64,000 nucleotides of DNA from CAZJHX01 sp964545715 (GTDB lineage: Bacteria > Myxococcota_A > UBA9042 > GCA-2863065). The notes under the pieces were generated by a model. The model was not told where the DNA came from. It made no database searches and saw nothing but the letters and a program-made list of their open reading frames with translations. The stretch is from NCBI GenBank assembly GCA_964545715.1, contig CAZJHX010000018.1, positions 27,185 to 91,184 on the forward strand, in the 5' to 3' direction. Below, one piece after another: positions 25,999 through 33,817 of this stretch. The translations under genes were made by a program, and so were the position numbers. Position 1 is the stretch's first letter. The number at the start of each line of letters is the position of its first letter.

Positions 25999-26739
25999 CT
26001 ACGGCCAGACAGGCTTGCAGACGCCCCCGTCGCACTCGGCGCCGGTGGGCGGCTCGCAGTCACAGAAGCCGCAGTCCGCGCCGTCGGCGCCGCAATCCGG
26101 ATCGCAGCCCAGCGATTTCCAGTGGGCCAGCAGCGTCGCGATGGCGTCCAGCTTGCCCGAGTGCACGACGTCCCCGCAGTCGCACGTGTAGTCGAAGTTG
26201 TCGGAGGTCAGCGCGCAATCCGCGGTCTCGACGCACGCCTTGTTGGCGGTTCGAAGGGCGCTGAAGACCTCCGATACCTGCTGACACGTGGTCAGTGTGC
26301 ACAAGTCCACATCCGGTTCGCCCTCGGCGACCGCGACCGAGTCGCAGGCCGAACAGAACACGGGCCCCGCGGCCGAGGCCAGGCATTGCTCGTCGCCGTC
26401 GCAGGCCGTGGCCTCATAACACCCCTTGTCGGCGGCACAAACCAGCGCCACCGGGGCGCCGTCCTCTTCTATGCACTGGGCGTCGCCCTGGCTGCACGCG
26501 CAACATCCGCACTCCGCCGTGCAGGGTTCACCGCATTGTGGCGGCGCGGCACAGCCCACCGCTGCACACGGGTCGTCGGTGCCCGACGTATCGGTTGTAT
26601 CCGACGTATCCGTTGTGTCGGACGTGCCCGACGTGCCCGACGTGTCCGAGGTGTCAGGGCTGGGTTTCCCCTCCTTCTCGCACCCGATCAATCCACCGAC
26701 CATCACCATGACCAAAACCACTCGTGTCCACTGTTGCAT
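25999..26739 (-). CDS. Cys-rich lipoprotein with Ser/Thr/Asp repeat stalk
   Basis: 246 residues. The lipobox GLIGC is followed by a 27-residue TSDTSGTSDTTD-type stalk (26572-26655), then about 190 residues with many Cys in pairs (CGCCAC, CDCGD, CGFCDCEPP). AGGAG lies 8 nt before ATG 26739. The single-domain layout resembles secreted Cys-rich lipoproteins common in Myxococcota, and no function can be assigned. Confidence 0.8.
   Translation of the reverse strand: MQQWTRVVLVMVMVGGLIGCEKEGKPSPDTSDTSGTSGTSDTTDTSDTTDTSGTDDPCAAVGCAAPPQCGEPCTAECGCCACSQGDAQCIEEDGAPVALVCAADKGCYEATACDGDEQCLASAAGPVFCSACDSVAVAEGEPDVDLCTLTTCQQVSEVFSALRTANKACVETADCALTSDNFDYTCDCGDVVHSGKLDAIATLLAHWKSLGCDPDCGADGADCGFCDCEPPTGAECDGGVCKPVWP
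26572..26655 (-). repeat. Ser/Thr/Asp-rich low-complexity stalk
   Basis: Short degenerate 9-18 bp repeats on the minus strand encode TSDTSGT/TSDTTD units right after the lipobox. Their position matches that of the 5035-5139 linker in the Kelch lipoprotein. Confidence 0.75.
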
Positions 26740-26783
26740 CGAAATTTCTCCTGGTAGCCAAACACCGCGAGCCGCCGCGAATA

Positions 26784-27695
26784 TCAGTCACCTGTAAGCG
26801 ATCCCGTGTCCCCTCGCCCCTCGACCACGTCGATGATGCGGGCCGCAAAGCGGGGCGCCACCTCGGCGGCAAACCCTTCGTTGGGATGCGGATCGGAGGG
26901 GTGCTCCGCGTACTCGTCCAGCAGATACACGCCACCCTCGGTCTCCAGCTCGTAGAAGTCGAAGACGAAGACATTATCGCCAGGCTGGTCCCACACTTCC
27001 TTGACCCACTCGGCAAATTGGCGCGATCGCTGCGCATGCCCGTCTGACCCACCCGAGTCCGCCATGGCGGCCGCGGTCATGGCGGCGCTCGTCCACACGA
27101 TGAAGCGCACCTCCCCGAAGCTGTGCATCTTCTCCAGCAGCGCCGCGTATTGCGCCTTGTAGTTTTCCAGCGACTTCACGTCGGACGCGACGTCCGGGTT
27201 GCCCGTGTCCGCCTCCACGACGGCGGCCGGAAAGCAGTGCTTGAACACGATCACGTCGTGCGCCTCGGCCAGGTTCTCCAGCGTGGGCTGCTCCATGTAC
27301 GGGGCGCCGTCGGACGGGTCGACCCACAGCCGCCAATAGTCGTACGGGTAGTTGTCCCAGGGGTAGGGATCGTCGGGGAACGCGAGCTCCTGTACCTGAT
27401 AGTCCACCCCGGTCGCATCGTTGTGCTCGGCCAGGCGCTGCTCCACGCCGCCGTCCCAGACGCCGCCACCGACGCTGTGGTGCAGGAACACGATGCTGGC
27501 CGCGGTGACCTCGGACGGTGGAGGCTCGACTTCAGGCTCCACCTCAGGCTCAGGCTCTGCCGGTGGCTCCACCTCAGGCTCGACCTCAGGCGCTGACTGT
27601 GTGACGGCCTCCGTTTTCGCGGGCTGCGCAGCGGGCTCGTCGCAAGCGGTCAGGCAGGTCGTCAGCAGGGCGCTCAGCGCGATGGTCCGCAGCAT
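26784..27695 (-). CDS. Lipoprotein with SGNH-hydrolase-like domain
   Basis: 303 residues. ATG 27695 is chosen: GAGGAG lies 9 nt upstream and it begins a signal peptide with lipobox CLTAC. A Pro/Glu/Val repeat linker follows (about residues 30-60). The globular part starts with 'SIVFLHHSVGGGVWDGG' and later has 'VIVFKHCFPAA', 'VRFIVWTSAAM' and 'YAEHPSDPHPNEGFAAEVAPRFA'. The last segment looks like the DxxHPN..G block of SGNH hydrolases, and HHSVGG may be the nucleophile region. Esterase or acyl-hydrolase activity is an inference. Confidence 0.7.
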   Translation of the reverse strand: MLRTIALSALLTTCLTACDEPAAQPAKTEAVTQSAPEVEPEVEPPAEPEPEVEPEVEPPPSEVTAASIVFLHHSVGGGVWDGGVEQRLAEHNDATGVDYQVQELAFPDDPYPWDNYPYDYWRLWVDPSDGAPYMEQPTLENLAEAHDVIVFKHCFPAAVVEADTGNPDVASDVKSLENYKAQYAALLEKMHSFGEVRFIVWTSAAMTAAAMADSGGSDGHAQRSRQFAEWVKEVWDQPGDNVFVFDFYELETEGGVYLLDEYAEHPSDPHPNEGFAAEVAPRFAARIIDVVEGRGDTGSLTGD

Positions 27696-27847
27696 GGTCT
27701 TGGGCTCCTCGTTTGATACGAGTGCCTTCTGAGCAACCGGCATGCCAGAGCGGTCGTGATATTGCGGATCGCAGTGCAGTCCCTCGCTGGGCCGGTTTTA
27801 CAGCGGCCCGCTTGGCGCAAACGTGACGGCCCGCACGTGATCGGCGC

Positions 27848-27861
27848 GTGACCCGGGTCAC
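27848..27861. promoter_or_regulatory. Perfect 14-bp palindrome GTGACCCGGGTCAC
   Basis: It lies 2 nt past the metallophosphatase stop and within the 168-nt region upstream of the SGNH-like lipoprotein. It has no loop and no T-run, so it fits a dimeric-regulator site better than a terminator. The binding protein is unknown. Confidence 0.35.
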
Positions 27862-27863
27862 AC

Positions 27864-28835
27864 CTACGGCGCACGCCGCGCGCCGTACCGAAACCAGCCG
27901 CGATAATGAGCGCGCCACCAATCGAAGAAGTCGCCGGGGTCCCGGCCGGCCAGCATCCACTCGTAGGCCTCGTCGCTTACCGCGGCGCCCGTCCCGCAGT
28001 CGTGGGTGGTGAACGCGGCGCCGTCCCAGTGTGCATAGCAGGATTGGCCAAAGGCCCAGGAGCCGGCGTTGACGTACGTGCCGCCGGGCAGGTCAACGAC
28101 GCCTGGGAGGTGCGTGTGGCCGCAGATCAGCGCGCCGATGGGCGCCTCGGCCAGGTGGCGTGCGACCGGCTGAAACAGCGCGTGTGGATCGCCCCAAACG
28201 GCGCGTGACCAGTACTGCACAAAGCGCTCGGCGCGCTCGGAACGGTCGGACATCCCCAGCCGCTGGTAGAGGTTCGCAACGCCCCGCCGGTAGCGCCCGT
28301 ACCACTGGCCCAGCCAGTGAGCGACCCGGTTCTGCCAGGTGTAATGCTCGTGCAGCGGGACGCGAAACTCGAAGCCCAGCAGGCGCTCGGCCAGGATGTG
28401 CGCGCCGATCGCCAGCCGGTGATTCTCCTTGGACGGATGGCAATACGGGTCCAGCTGATGGCCGTGCCAGGCCTTTGCGTCGCCCATCCGCAGCTCTTCG
28501 CAGACCCGCGCGCCCTTGAAGAGGCGCGCATAGTCCACCGTCCAGTCGTGGTTGCCCCGGATGAAAAAGACCGGCAGCCGATCGGCCAGGGTCGCCAGCG
28601 CCTCAAAGACCTCGGGATGGGCGCGCCGCACGCGGTCCACGTGCCACGCCTGGGGGAGGTCCACCGCGTCACCCATGAAGACCACCGCGTCGCAGGTCCG
28701 TTGGCACTGCTGCAGAAACCCCACGAGCAGCGCGTCCTTGGCGCCGAAGCTGTCCGTGTGCGACCCGTCGCCCAGGTGCAGATCCCCTACAAAACGGACC
28801 CTCTTTCGCGCGGCGTTCAGCGTGACTGTCGACAT
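27864..28835 (-). CDS. Calcineurin-like metallophosphatase
   Basis: 323 residues. All metallophosphoesterase blocks are present: GDLHLGD (D18, H20), FMGDAVD, FIRGNHDW, an intermediate His in 'AWHGHQLDP', and CGHTH. They would bind a di-metal centre and hydrolyse a phosphoester or pyrophosphate. The layout recalls LpxH/YbbF-like UDP-2,3-diacylglucosamine hydrolases, but it is longer, so the lipid A role is not assigned. GGAGG lies 4 nt before the ATG. It is divergent from the acyl-CoA operon and may share its operator region. Confidence 0.88.
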   Translation of the reverse strand: MSTVTLNAARKRVRFVGDLHLGDGSHTDSFGAKDALLVGFLQQCQRTCDAVVFMGDAVDLPQAWHVDRVRRAHPEVFEALATLADRLPVFFIRGNHDWTVDYARLFKGARVCEELRMGDAKAWHGHQLDPYCHPSKENHRLAIGAHILAERLLGFEFRVPLHEHYTWQNRVAHWLGQWYGRYRRGVANLYQRLGMSDRSERAERFVQYWSRAVWGDPHALFQPVARHLAEAPIGALICGHTHLPGVVDLPGGTYVNAGSWAFGQSCYAHWDGAAFTTHDCGTGAAVSDEAYEWMLAGRDPGDFFDWWRAHYRGWFRYGARRAP

Positions 28836-28863
28836 TGATCCTCCGGTCTCTTCTGATATTTCA

Positions 28864-28880
28864 GCATGTTCCGCATGTTC
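28864..28880. repeat. Direct repeat GCATGTTC x2 beside the operator
   Basis: Two copies of GCATGTTC (28864-28871 and 28873-28880) are separated by 1 nt. They abut the first operator-like element at 28881 in the divergent promoter region. Confidence 0.45.
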
Positions 28881-28899
28881 ACTAAGTGTTGCTCAGTAA
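28881..28899 (+). promoter_or_regulatory. Operator-like element, copy 1 (ACTAAGTGTTGCTCAGTAA)
   Basis: This 19-bp element matches copy 2 at 28930-28948 at 15 positions. It lies 49 bp upstream, in the gap between the metallophosphatase and the acyl-CoA operon, and may serve the leftward promoter or cooperative repression. Confidence 0.5.
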
Positions 28900-28923
28900 A
28901 AAAGCAAGGCACAAAAGTTTTGC

Positions 28924-28951
28924 TTGACAACTGAGTGTCACTCAATAACCT
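28924..28951 (+). promoter_or_regulatory. Promoter of the acyl-CoA operon with embedded operator copy 2
   Basis: The -35 box TTGACA (28924-28929) and -10 box TAACCT (28946-28951) are 16 nt apart. The operator-like ACTGAGTGTCACTCAATAA (28930-28948) fills the spacer. Its core TGAGTG-T-CACTCA is a perfect inverted repeat, typical of TetR-family acyl-CoA-responsive repressors. The candidate regulator is encoded at 39125. Transcription would start near 28958, before the GGGGGAG ribosome site. Confidence 0.6.
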
Positions 28952-28975
28952 GCCGTCGAACTATCGGGGGAGCCC

Positions 28976-30130
28976 ATGACCACCGCATTCACCGAAGAGC
29001 ACCGGCTGTTCAGAAAGTCCGTGGCCACGTTTGTCGAGCGCGAGATCACCCCGCACGTGGCGCAGTGGGAGACGGACGGCGCCGTGCCGCGTCAGGTGTT
29101 CAAGCGCCTGGGTGAGCTGGGGTTTCTGGGCATCCGCATGGGCGAGGACGTGGGCGGCAGCGGCCTGGACTTCTGGTACACCGCGATCCTGGTCGAGGAG
29201 CTGGTCCGCTGCGGGTCCATCGGCGTGCCGGTCAGCATCTTGACGCACGCGGAGTTCTCCACCCGCATCATCGCGGCGGCGGGCACAGCCGAGCAGAAGC
29301 GGACGTATCTCGCCCGCGCGATCGCCGGCGAGTGGATCGGCGCGCTGGGGGTCAGCGAGCCCGACGCCGGCAGCGATGTCGCCGCCCTCAGGACGCGCGC
29401 GGTCCGTGACGGGGACCACTATGTGGTCAACGGCGCCAAGACCTTCATCACCAACGGCACCATCGCCGACTTCGTGACCATGGCGGTGCGCACCGGCGGC
29501 GCTGGCCCCCGCGGGATCTCGCTGCTGCTGGTGCCGACCGACGCGCCGGGCTTTCACAAAGCCGCGCGGCTCAAGAAGATCGGCACCCACGCCTCCGACA
29601 CCGCCGAGTTGGTGCTGGAGGACTGCCGGGTGCCCGCCGAAAACCTGCTGGGCCCCGAAAACGGCGGCTTTCCGCTGATCATGCAGGGCTTCGAGGCCGA
29701 GCGGCTGGTCCTGGCGCTGCTGTGCGGCGCCCAGATGCGGTTGATGTTCGAGACCGCGCGCGCCTACGGCCACGATCGCAGCGCCTTCGGCCGACCGGTG
29801 CTGGGCTTTCAGGTCTGGCGGCACAGGCTGGCCGACGTGCTGACCCGGGTCGAGGCCGCCCAGGCGCTGACCTACACCGCACTGGACCGCTACGTGCGCG
29901 GCTACGAGTGCAACGCCCTGGTCTCCATGGCCAAGCTGTTTGCGTCCGAGGCGGCCATCGAGGTGGCCCATGAGTGCGCCCAGATCCACGGCGGCAACGC
30001 CTACATGGAAGAGTATCTGATCGGGCGTCTGTACCGGGACTCGCTGGCGTTCACCATCGGCGCGGGCACCAGCGAGATCATGCGGGAGATCATCGCGCGG
30101 ACCAGCGGCCTGGAGCCGGCTCGAGCATGA
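28976..30130 (+). CDS. Acyl-CoA dehydrogenase (IVD/LCAD-type base)
   Basis: 384 residues, full length for the family. Domains: alpha N-terminus, beta middle domain (GVSEPDAGSD, FAD-contacting FITNGTIADF) and alpha C-terminus (RSAFGRPV, CAQIHGGNAYMEE). At the MCAD catalytic-Glu position the motif reads A-G-T-S-E, so the usual Glu is Ala. Instead Glu242 in FEAERL matches the base position of isovaleryl- and long-chain acyl-CoA dehydrogenases, hinting at branched or bulky substrates. It is the first gene of the operon: GGGGGAG lies 4 nt before ATG 28976, and the end overlaps the next gene (ATGA). Confidence 0.92.
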   Translation: MTTAFTEEHRLFRKSVATFVEREITPHVAQWETDGAVPRQVFKRLGELGFLGIRMGEDVGGSGLDFWYTAILVEELVRCGSIGVPVSILTHAEFSTRIIAAAGTAEQKRTYLARAIAGEWIGALGVSEPDAGSDVAALRTRAVRDGDHYVVNGAKTFITNGTIADFVTMAVRTGGAGPRGISLLLVPTDAPGFHKAARLKKIGTHASDTAELVLEDCRVPAENLLGPENGGFPLIMQGFEAERLVLALLCGAQMRLMFETARAYGHDRSAFGRPVLGFQVWRHRLADVLTRVEAAQALTYTALDRYVRGYECNALVSMAKLFASEAAIEVAHECAQIHGGNAYMEEYLIGRLYRDSLAFTIGAGTSEIMREIIARTSGLEPARA

Positions 30131-31020
30131 TCGACCGCCCCCGCGTCACCATCGCCGGGATCGGCGACACCGGCCCGTCTCTCGACGATCCCCGCTCGAT
30201 ACCGGAGCTGGTTTTGGAGGCCGTCGAGAAGGCCCTGGCCGACGCCGGGCTCGGATACGGCGACCTGGACAGCGTCGTGTCCGCCTCCGTGGATCTCTTC
30301 GATGGACTGACGGCGTCCAACCTGGCGATCACCGAGGTCGTCGGCGCCGTGATGAAGCCCGAGACGCGCATCGCCGCGGACGGGCTGTGCGCGGCGATCC
30401 ATGCGGCCTGCCAGCTGTGGTCGGGGGCCTACGAGACGGTGCTTGTCGTCGCGCACAGCAAGCCCTCGATGGCGCCGCATCGCGCGCTGACGCCCTGGGC
30501 CATGGACCCGATCTTCCTGCAGCCGCTGGGCATCGACTTTGACGTCTGCGCGGGACTGCAGGCCAGCGCGGCCGGCTGTGACGGCCGCATTGCAGCTCCG
30601 CCGCTGTGGGATCGGGCGTGCGCGCTGGTCCTCACCCGCGGCGGGGCGGGGCCGGCGCTGTTGGGCGTGGGCACGGATCTGGCGCCCCACTCGCTGGGCG
30701 ATCGGGACCGGCCCGGGGCCTGGGCGGGGCTGACCCGGGCGACCGGACGCGCGCTCACCGTGGCCGACGCGTCCATCGAGCACATCGCCACCGCAGAGGC
30801 GTCGTGTCGTCATCCGCACGAGCGCGCGCTGTTCCTGGATGCTACCGGCGTTGACGCGGCCTGTCTTGGGGAGTCCGCGGCGCATCACACCCCCGTTGTG
30901 GACGGCCTCTCCGCGCTGATCCGCGCGGCCGACCGAGTCACGGGCCTGGGCCTGGCGCACGGCACCTGGGGACCGGCGGGGCAGGGCCAGGCCGTGGTTA
31001 TCGTGGAGGCGCAGCCGTGA
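30127..31020 (+). CDS. Short thiolase-like protein lacking catalytic Cys
   Basis: 297 residues, about 90 shorter than normal thiolases. The N-terminal half follows the thiolase fold (ELVLEAVEKALADAGL, DLDSVVSASVD). At the nucleophile position the motif reads A-A-D-G instead of C-A-S-G (Ala83). The C-terminus keeps only a glycine-rich end (GPAGQGQAVVIVE). It resembles the smaller, non-catalytic partner in heterodimeric SCP2-thiolase/Ltp-type complexes. It overlaps its neighbours by ATGA and GTGA. It probably assembles with the product of 31017 and the DUF35 proteins downstream. Confidence 0.75.
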   Translation: MIDRPRVTIAGIGDTGPSLDDPRSIPELVLEAVEKALADAGLGYGDLDSVVSASVDLFDGLTASNLAITEVVGAVMKPETRIAADGLCAAIHAACQLWSGAYETVLVVAHSKPSMAPHRALTPWAMDPIFLQPLGIDFDVCAGLQASAAGCDGRIAAPPLWDRACALVLTRGGAGPALLGVGTDLAPHSLGDRDRPGAWAGLTRATGRALTVADASIEHIATAEASCRHPHERALFLDATGVDAACLGESAAHHTPVVDGLSALIRAADRVTGLGLAHGTWGPAGQGQAVVIVEAQP

Positions 31021-32174
31021 GACCCGTCGCGATCATCGGGACGGGCCAGACCCGTCACACCCGCCGCCGGCCGGACGTGTCGCAGCCCGAGCTGATCCGG
31101 GAGGCCGCCGAGCGGGCGCTGCAGGACGCCGGTTTGGCGCCGAGCGACGTCGACGCGGTGCTGCTGTCCAACATGGAGCTCTTCGAGGGGCGCGCCATGC
31201 CCGAGCTGTGGGTGGGCGGCGGCGCCTTCGCCGTGGGCAAGCCGTGCATGAAGGTGGCGACCGGCGGCACCTCGGGCACCAGCACGTGCATCGCCGCGTT
31301 CCACCAGGTCGCGTCCGGCCTGTACGACACCGTGCTGGTGGTGGGCTTTGAAAAGCACTCCGAAGGCCACACTCAGACCGGCATGGCGCTGACCGATCCG
31401 TTCTGGGACCGCGCGGTGGCCTCCGGCGCGCTGGGCAACTTTGCGCTGTCGATCTCTCAGTACATGCACGAGCGAGGCGTCACCCCGCTGCACGCGGCGG
31501 CGGTGGCCGTCAAAGCGCGGCGCAACGCGGCCAACAATCCACACGCGCATCTGCAGCTGCCGGACATCACCGTGGACGACGTCTTTGAGTCGCGCATGCT
31601 GGCCGATCCGGTGCGGCTGCTGGACATGTGCCCGCAGTCCGACGGTGCGGCCGCTATCGTGGTTGCGGCAGCCGACGTCGTGGGGCGGCACAACGTGCGA
31701 CCGGCGTGGATTCGCGCGGCCGTCACCCGGCACGAGCAGCCGACGCTGGGCGACATCGACCGGCGTCTCTGCAGCATGCGGACGCTGCGGGACGCGGCCC
31801 GGGTCGCCTACGCAAAAGCCGGGATCACCGATCCACTGACGGAGCTGGATGTGGCCGAGATCTACGAGCCGGTCACCTACGCCGAGCTGGCCTGGTACGA
31901 GGCGCTGGGCTTCTGCGAGGACGGCGGCGCCGCCCGGCTCATCGAAGACGGGATCACCGAGATGGACGGGGCGTTGCCGGTCAACCCATCCGGCGGTGTG
32001 CTGTCCAGCAACCCGGTCGGTGCGTCCGGCGTGATCCGGGTCGCCGAGGCCGCGCTTCAGCTGCACGGTCGAGGTGGCGAGCGACAGGTGGACGGCGCCA
32101 AGACCGCGCTGGCAACCGGCTACGGCGTGTACGCATGGGCCGACGTCATGCTCCTGCAAGGAGGCCGGCCATGA
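31017..32174 (+). CDS. SCP2-thiolase/Ltp-like protein, predicted CoA-ester retro-aldolase
   Basis: 385 residues, full thiolase-fold length. All three canonical thiolase residues are missing: the nucleophile Cys is Gly84 (GGTSGTS), the His of GHPxGATG is Asn332 (SSNPVGASG) and the final Cys is Gly368 (LATGYG). By contrast IYEPVTYAELAWYEALGFC resembles the Tyr-containing region of Ltp2-type aldolases, which work with DUF35 partners in steroid side-chain cleavage. An aldolase or other C-C lyase role is an inference. GTG 31017 overlaps the previous stop, and two DUF35 genes follow immediately, all coupled. Confidence 0.8.
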   Translation: MRPVAIIGTGQTRHTRRRPDVSQPELIREAAERALQDAGLAPSDVDAVLLSNMELFEGRAMPELWVGGGAFAVGKPCMKVATGGTSGTSTCIAAFHQVASGLYDTVLVVGFEKHSEGHTQTGMALTDPFWDRAVASGALGNFALSISQYMHERGVTPLHAAAVAVKARRNAANNPHAHLQLPDITVDDVFESRMLADPVRLLDMCPQSDGAAAIVVAAADVVGRHNVRPAWIRAAVTRHEQPTLGDIDRRLCSMRTLRDAARVAYAKAGITDPLTELDVAEIYEPVTYAELAWYEALGFCEDGGAARLIEDGITEMDGALPVNPSGGVLSSNPVGASGVIRVAEAALQLHGRGGERQVDGAKTALATGYGVYAWADVMLLQGGRP

Positions 32175-32623
32175 CCGAGCACGTGGTTGTCTCTATCCCG
32201 ATGGACCTGCGCTGGCGTTACGCCTCGGGCGCGCCGATGGAGCGCTTCTCGCGCGGCATGTTGGAGCGCCGAATCGAGGCCCTGCAGTGCGACGGCTGCC
32301 GGCGCCGGTACCTGCCGCCCCGCCCTTTCTGCGGCGCGTGCTGTCAGCGGATGAGCCGCTGGGTGCCCGTGGCCGACACCGGCGTGCTCCAGGCCTACAC
32401 CGTGGTGCATCTGCCCATTTTGGACGGCCGCACGGGCGAGCCCAGACCCGCGCCCTACGGCATGGGTCTTATCCAGCTGGACGGCGCCGACACCACCGTC
32501 AACCACTACCTGGCCGAGGCGGATCCCGAGCGCCTCAGCGTGGGGCTGCGCATGCGCGCGGTCTGGCGGGGCGAGCTGCGCGGGGCCATGGACGACATCC
32601 TGCACTTCGAGGTGTGCCTGTGA
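32171..32623 (+). CDS. DUF35 OB-fold zinc-ribbon protein 1
   Basis: 150 residues. An N-terminal helix is followed by a rubredoxin-like zinc ribbon with C40-x2-C43 and C54-x2-C57 (LQCDGC, FCGACC), then an OB-fold ('GVLQAYTVVHLP', 'YGMGLIQLDGADTTVNHYL'). DUF35 proteins bind thiolase-fold partners and shape the acyl-CoA channel, as in BbsAB, archaeal HMG-CoA synthase and Ltp2-ChsH2 complexes. It overlaps the thiolase-like gene by ATGA and the second DUF35 gene by GTGA. Confidence 0.9.
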   Translation: MTEHVVVSIPMDLRWRYASGAPMERFSRGMLERRIEALQCDGCRRRYLPPRPFCGACCQRMSRWVPVADTGVLQAYTVVHLPILDGRTGEPRPAPYGMGLIQLDGADTTVNHYLAEADPERLSVGLRMRAVWRGELRGAMDDILHFEVCL

Positions 32624-33024
32624 TTCGAGAAGAGCCTATCCAGATCCCGTTTCAGTACGCCGCCGGCGCTGTGGCCAGCCGCTTTCTGTTGGCGCTGCGA
32701 GACGACGCGGCCCTTGTGGCGAGCCGCTGCACCGACTGCGAGCGTACGGTCTGTCCGGCCCGATCGCTGTGCCCGGTGTGCGGCGCCCGGACGGCGGCGG
32801 ATCGGGTCCAGGTGGGCCCACTAGGCCGGCTGACGGCGTGGACCCTGGACGGCGACGCTGCGTATGGCCTGGTGCAGCTGGACGGGGCCGATACGGCGCT
32901 GATCCACCGACTGCTTCCAAGAGACTTCGACTGGCGGCGCGGGCAGCAGGTCCGTGCGCGCTTTGCCCAGGACCGGGTGGGCAGCGTCCTCGATATCGAG
33001 GGCTTTGAGGCGGTGGCGCCATGA
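32620..33024 (+). CDS. DUF35 OB-fold zinc-ribbon protein 2
   Basis: 134 residues from GTG 32620. The zinc ribbon is C37-x2-C40 and C51-x2-C54 (SRCTDCERT, LCPVCGAR). The OB-fold is shorter than in protein 1 ('GRLTAWTLDG', 'YGLVQLDGADTALIHRL'). Two DUF35 genes next to two thiolase-like genes suggest that each thiolase-like subunit, or each half of a heterodimer, has its own partner. It is coupled to both flanking genes. Confidence 0.88.
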   Translation: MIREEPIQIPFQYAAGAVASRFLLALRDDAALVASRCTDCERTVCPARSLCPVCGARTAADRVQVGPLGRLTAWTLDGDAAYGLVQLDGADTALIHRLLPRDFDWRRGQQVRARFAQDRVGSVLDIEGFEAVAP

Positions 33025-33812
33025 CGATTCGGTGCCAACGTGAAGGCGCTGTCCTGGTCATCACGATCGATCGGCCCGAGAAGCGCAACGCCTTGAGTCG
33101 CCAGATGAACCGCGAGCTGTGCCAGGCGTGGGTCCGCTTTCGAGACGACTCCAGCCTGCGGGTGGCGATTCTGACCGGCGCCGGTGACCGCGCTTTCTGT
33201 GCGGGGGCGGACCTGAGCGAGCTGGCCGACATTTACAAATCGATGACGCCCGTTCAGCGGCGCGAGCGAGCCGAGCGTGAGCCCGGCCTGGGTGGGATCA
33301 CGCGCAACCTGGACCCGGCCAAGCCGGTTATCGCGGCCATTGGCGGGCACTGCCTGGCGGGCGGCCTGGAGTTGGCGCTGGCTTGCGATCTGCGGGTCGC
33401 CGCCGAGCACGCGACCTTTGGTCTGCCTGAGGTGCGGCGCGGGATCATCCCGGGCGCCGGTGGCACGCAGCGTCTGCCGCGACTGGTGCCGCACGCGGTG
33501 GCGATGGAGATCCTGCTGACCGGGGACGCGATCGACGCACAGACCGCCCTGCGCGCCGGGTTGGTCAACCGCGTCGCGCCCGCCGGCCAGGTCCTGGACG
33601 AGGCGCGCGCGCTGGCGGCACGAGTGGCCCGCTGCGCCCCGTTGGCCGTGCAGGCGGTGAGGCAGGCGGCGCGGCTGGGCCGGCACCTGACCTTGGAGGA
33701 CGGTATGCGCCTGGAGCAGCTCCTGGCCGAGCCGCTGCGTACCAGTGACGACGCGCGGGAGGGTATCCGCGCATTCGTCGAGAAACGAGACCCGGTTTTC
33801 GAGGGGAGGTAG
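33021..33812 (+). CDS. Enoyl-CoA hydratase (both catalytic Glu present)
   Basis: 263 residues. The crotonase fold has oxyanion-hole motifs AFCAGADL and IGGHCLAGG. Both hydratase acids are kept: Glu in GGLELALACD and Glu in FGLPEV, followed by RRGIIPGAGGTQRLPR. This is therefore the best candidate for true hydration of a 2-enoyl-CoA. ATG 33021 overlaps the DUF35 gene (ATGA). A 5-nt gap separates it from the next hydratase-like gene. Confidence 0.92.
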   Translation: MTIRCQREGAVLVITIDRPEKRNALSRQMNRELCQAWVRFRDDSSLRVAILTGAGDRAFCAGADLSELADIYKSMTPVQRRERAEREPGLGGITRNLDPAKPVIAAIGGHCLAGGLELALACDLRVAAEHATFGLPEVRRGIIPGAGGTQRLPRLVPHAVAMEILLTGDAIDAQTALRAGLVNRVAPAGQVLDEARALAARVARCAPLAVQAVRQAARLGRHLTLEDGMRLEQLLAEPLRTSDDAREGIRAFVEKRDPVFEGR

Positions 33813-33817
33813 AGACG

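Noticed and set aside
27864..28835. Naming the metallophosphatase LpxH
   Set aside because: It is about 80 residues longer than typical LpxH and has no lipid A genes beside it. Only the general metallophosphoesterase motifs are certain.
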